From CAYLNH01 sp964384625 (GTDB taxonomy: Bacteria > Verrucomicrobiota > Lentisphaeria > JABSQK01): a stretch of 26,002 nt of DNA. Both the position numbers and the translations under genes were made by a program. The notes beneath the pieces were generated by a model. The model ran no database searches. It was given only the letters and a program-made list of their open reading frames with translations, and was not told the origin of the DNA. Each line of letters starts with the position of its first letter. Within the stretch, counting starts at the first letter, position 1. Below, one piece after another: positions 24,174 through 26,002 of the stretch. The stretch is from contig CAYLNH010000080.1 in assembly GCA_964384625.1 (NCBI GenBank), positions 1-26,002 on the forward strand, written 5' to 3'.

Positions 24174-25012
24174 CTGAATGCGTTGAAGCCGCCGTCTATC
24201 GGCATGACGGTACCGGTGACGAAACCGGAGGCATCGTCGCAGCAGAGGTAGAGCAAGGAACCAATGAGTTCTTCGGGCTTGCCGAGACGGGCCATCGGTG
24301 TGTTGTCGATGATCTTCTGGCAACGCGCTGTCGGGGTGTCGTTGTCACCCATCAGCAGTTTGTAGTTCTGCTCGGTCAGGAAGAAGCCCGGGGCGATGGC
24401 GTTGACGCGCACGCCGCAAGGCGCCAGGTGTACCGCCAGCCACTGGGTAAAGTTGTTGATCGCCGCTTTGGCGCCGCCGTAGCTCATGACCTTGGTCAGC
24501 GGACAGAAAGACGTCATCGAGGAAATGTTGATGATGTTGCCTTTGCCGTTCCTGGCCATGGTTTTGCCGAAGCCCTGGCTGGCCAGCACGGTGCCCAGAT
24601 AGTTCAGGTTCAGGGTGAACCCGATGCCTTCCGGATCCAGTTCGAAAAACGTGCCTTCGATGCCGTCAGCCAAATCAGCAGGCGTGATCATCTCCTTGCC
24701 CGCGGTGCCCTTGGGATGGTTGCCGCCGGCGCCGTTGACCAGGATGTCCACCGGACCGAGGTCGGCTTCGATGGTGGCGTTGGCGGCGGCAATGCTCTCC
24801 GGTTCCAGCACGTTGCAGGCGACGCCCTGGGCTGTGCCGCCGGCATCGTTGATTCCTTTGGCCGCTGCATCGGCGGCTTCCTTGCGCAGGTCGAGAATGG
24901 CGACTTTCGCGCCGCAGGCGGCGAGAGCTCGGGACATTTCGCTGCAAAGCACACCACCGCCGCCGGTTACGGCTGCGACTCTGTCGGTCAGGTCGATCTT
25001 GAAGGGCAACAT
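24164..25012 (-). CDS. SDR oxidoreductase, probable D-mannonate (fructuronate) oxidoreductase
   Basis: The 282-residue protein is a classical short-chain dehydrogenase. It has the nucleotide-binding TGGGG (16-20) with Asp41 after the second strand, NGAGGNHP (93-100), catalytic Ser164/165 and YGGAK (Tyr178, Lys182). NGAGGNHP and the NAIAPGFFLTEQN segment are typical of the UxuB/YjmF subgroup, which reduces fructuronate to D-mannonate in hexuronate breakdown. The subgroup call is from memory of those motifs, so the substrate is tentative. AGGCGGG precedes the ATG. It lies upstream of gnd on the same strand with a 138-bp gap, so both could serve sugar-acid metabolism, although other hexuronate genes are absent here. 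Confidence 0.82.
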   Translation of the reverse strand: MLPFKIDLTDRVAAVTGGGGVLCSEMSRALAACGAKVAILDLRKEAADAAAKGINDAGGTAQGVACNVLEPESIAAANATIEADLGPVDILVNGAGGNHPKGTAGKEMITPADLADGIEGTFFELDPEGIGFTLNLNYLGTVLASQGFGKTMARNGKGNIINISSMTSFCPLTKVMSYGGAKAAINNFTQWLAVHLAPCGVRVNAIAPGFFLTEQNYKLLMGDNDTPTARCQKIIDNTPMARLGKPEELIGSLLYLCCDDASGFVTGTVMPIDGGFNAFSGV

Positions 25013-25128
25013 GATGATTCCCGCCTTTCTTCAGGTTCCGGATTCGCTTCGGAAGGGCTACAATAGCCTCACGCCATGGGCGGTCAAGCGCAATGTGCCA
25101 ACGTTGGCGCATTTGCTGCAGGAGCCGC

Positions 25129-25205
25129 GAAGGGGGTGCGGGTGAGATTTTGATTCCGCCCCAAGCGACGCCAGACGCGGCTTGGTGAGTCTCTGCACCC
25201 CCTTC
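25129..25205 (-). promoter_or_regulatory. Structured leader candidate upstream of the SDR gene
   Basis: A perfect 11-bp inverted repeat, GAAGGGGGTGC (25129-25139) and GCACCCCCTTC (25195-25205), encloses 55 bases. Inside is a second stem, CCAAGC (25161-25166) and GCTTGG (25180-25185). The structure lies about 117 bases upstream of the SDR start and downstream of the preceding gene. It could be an RNA leader element or a terminator for the upstream gene. It does not match a riboswitch that I know. Confidence 0.4.
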
Positions 25206-25293
25206 AGTTCAATGGCGACACCACCAACCGCTCCTTTTGCTCCGGAAATGGCCGGCGACCGTTTGGCTGACCGTCCTTCAGCGCCATTCCAAG

Positions 25294-25824
25294 TCAGAGC
25301 CGTTGGACCACGTATTCCGTCGTCAGCTCCGCCGGAATCAGGGCTTCCGCCGCAAGGTCACGGAAGCCGAGGGGCACCAGAAGGTTTTGCTCGTTGTGCT
25401 GGTAACCGGTCTCAAACAGCCAGCGCAATGTCGGCTCGTGATCGCGTGCCTCGCAGTCGGCGAGAAACGCCAGGAGATCCTCGTCGGTCATTGCCCGCGG
25501 GTCCTCCTTGTCCGGGTGCGGACCAGTCTTCAGCCCCGTGAAGCCGCCTGTCACCGCGCCGACAACGACGCCAAGGATTAACCCTGCGACGACCAGAAGC
25601 ATATACTTTTCAAGGCGGTCGTTGACGAGCCCGATAACCAGGGGGATTCCAGCGAAGACCAGCGGGCCCAGGATTGCGCCGCACCCCATGCGGTTCAGGC
25701 GCGACTTCCGCACCATCCAGTTCTGGTATTTCTTGCAGTGCGGACATAGTGCCGTGCCGATATTCTTCTTGCGGGCCACGCGCTCCAGCGCGCGCAACGC
25801 CTGCCCAATTGCCTTCTGGCGCAT
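25294..25824 (-). CDS. Zinc-ribbon membrane protein, 5' end disrupted
   Basis: The callable frame from ATG 25824 gives 176 residues. CPHCKK (27-32) is a zinc-knuckle pair. Two membrane helices follow (about 51-67 and 75-94, GAILGPLVFAGIPLVIGLV and LLVVAGLILGVVVGAVTGG), then an acidic helical C-terminus. The same frame continues upstream through a protein-like stretch with CEYC and reaches the codons for WYVCPE, but a TAA at 25978-25980 interrupts it, and no start codon lies between the TAA and ATG 25824. The intact ancestor was probably longer, with N-terminal CPxC and CEYC forming a zinc ribbon. Function is unknown. The gene could be a pseudogene, or the TAA an assembly error. Confidence 0.6.
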   Translation of the reverse strand: MRQKAIGQALRALERVARKKNIGTALCPHCKKYQNWMVRKSRLNRMGCGAILGPLVFAGIPLVIGLVNDRLEKYMLLVVAGLILGVVVGAVTGGFTGLKTGPHPDKEDPRAMTDEDLLAFLADCEARDHEPTLRWLFETGYQHNEQNLLVPLGFRDLAAEALIPAELTTEYVVQRL

Positions 25825-26002
25825 GCCGTCGTCGCTGGATACGACCGGGACTCCGGTGACATTCGCGGTTTCCGCCCCTTCAATCAGATAGGTAAAAGGC
25901 TGGCGGCAGTACTCGCAGTTGATCCGGTGTCCCTGGGCGTAATTGACATTAAGGGTCGGCGCGGAAATAACGTCGCATTATTCGGGGCAGACATACCAAC
26001 CT
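25825..26002 (-). pseudogene. Upstream zinc-ribbon segment split by an in-frame TAA
   Basis: In the frame of the gene at 25294-25824, this segment encodes WYVCPE, a TAA stop (25978-25980), and then CDVISAPTLN, GHRINCEYCRQPFTYLIEGAE and further residues that lead directly into the callable gene. CPE plus the following C would form a normal CPxC knuckle if the TAA were removed, pairing with CEYC about 22 residues later. The segment continues past the window edge. This is direct sequence observation; the zinc-ribbon reading is inference from the spacing of the cysteines. Confidence 0.55.

Noticed and set aside
25129..25205. Possible tRNA
   Set aside because: The 77-base span with paired ends suggested a tRNA, but the end stem is 11 bp, there is no T-arm GGTTCGA motif, and no anticodon arm can be formed.

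Overview
This is a GC-rich bacterial chromosome segment with mostly standard genes, many short secreted or lipid-anchored proteins, and unusually repeat-rich intergenic DNA. The bacillithiol pair bshB1-bshA, the abundance of membrane-anchored helical-repeat proteins, PKD/LamG and CBM9-like secreted proteins, and the palindromic intergenic repeats suggest an uncultured member of the PVC group (Lentisphaerota, Kiritimatiellota or Planctomycetota) or a nearby phylum such as Hydrogenedentota. This placement is an impression from gene content only; no rRNA, tRNA or ribosomal protein gene is present to confirm it.

Layout. Positions 1-640 carry no convincing gene but hold hairpins and a 36-bp direct repeat. 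Positions 645-2861 form a small, less GC-rich accessory block: a possible gene remnant, a membrane protein with ankyrin repeats and a small anchored protein. Positions 3138-7470 (minus strand) hold a secreted PKD/LamG protein, a TPR lipoprotein and a membrane protein with an HExxH zinc-protease motif. Positions 7834-9707 (plus strand) hold a small anchored protein and a membrane glycosyltransferase-2 homologue that has lost its DxD motif. A membrane-tethered metallophosphoesterase (minus strand) overlaps the glycosyltransferase tail to tail.

Positions 10849-11698 are an intergenic repeat island: one long-palindrome, MITE-like element and a 47-bp-period array of five hairpins. Positions 11699-16827 (minus strand) form one apparent operon. 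In transcription order it encodes an ABC ATPase, a permease, a 441-aa anchored protein, a possible 58-aa protein, a 223-aa anchored protein and a second permease, followed by a small helix-turn-helix protein. This looks like an ABC-2-type exporter or membrane-remodelling machine with two dedicated extracytoplasmic partners, and is the best candidate here for an undescribed system.

Positions 17179-19449 (plus strand) encode a large anchored protein with three CBM9-like domains. Positions 19484-21869 (minus strand) are a translationally coupled bshB1-bshA-lipoprotein operon for bacillithiol synthesis. Positions 21870-22573 are a second repeat island with nested inverted repeats bounded by 20-bp direct repeats. 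The window ends with gnd (6-phosphogluconate dehydrogenase), a UxuB/YjmF-type short-chain dehydrogenase, and a zinc-ribbon membrane protein whose first zinc knuckle is split by an in-frame TAA codon near the window edge.
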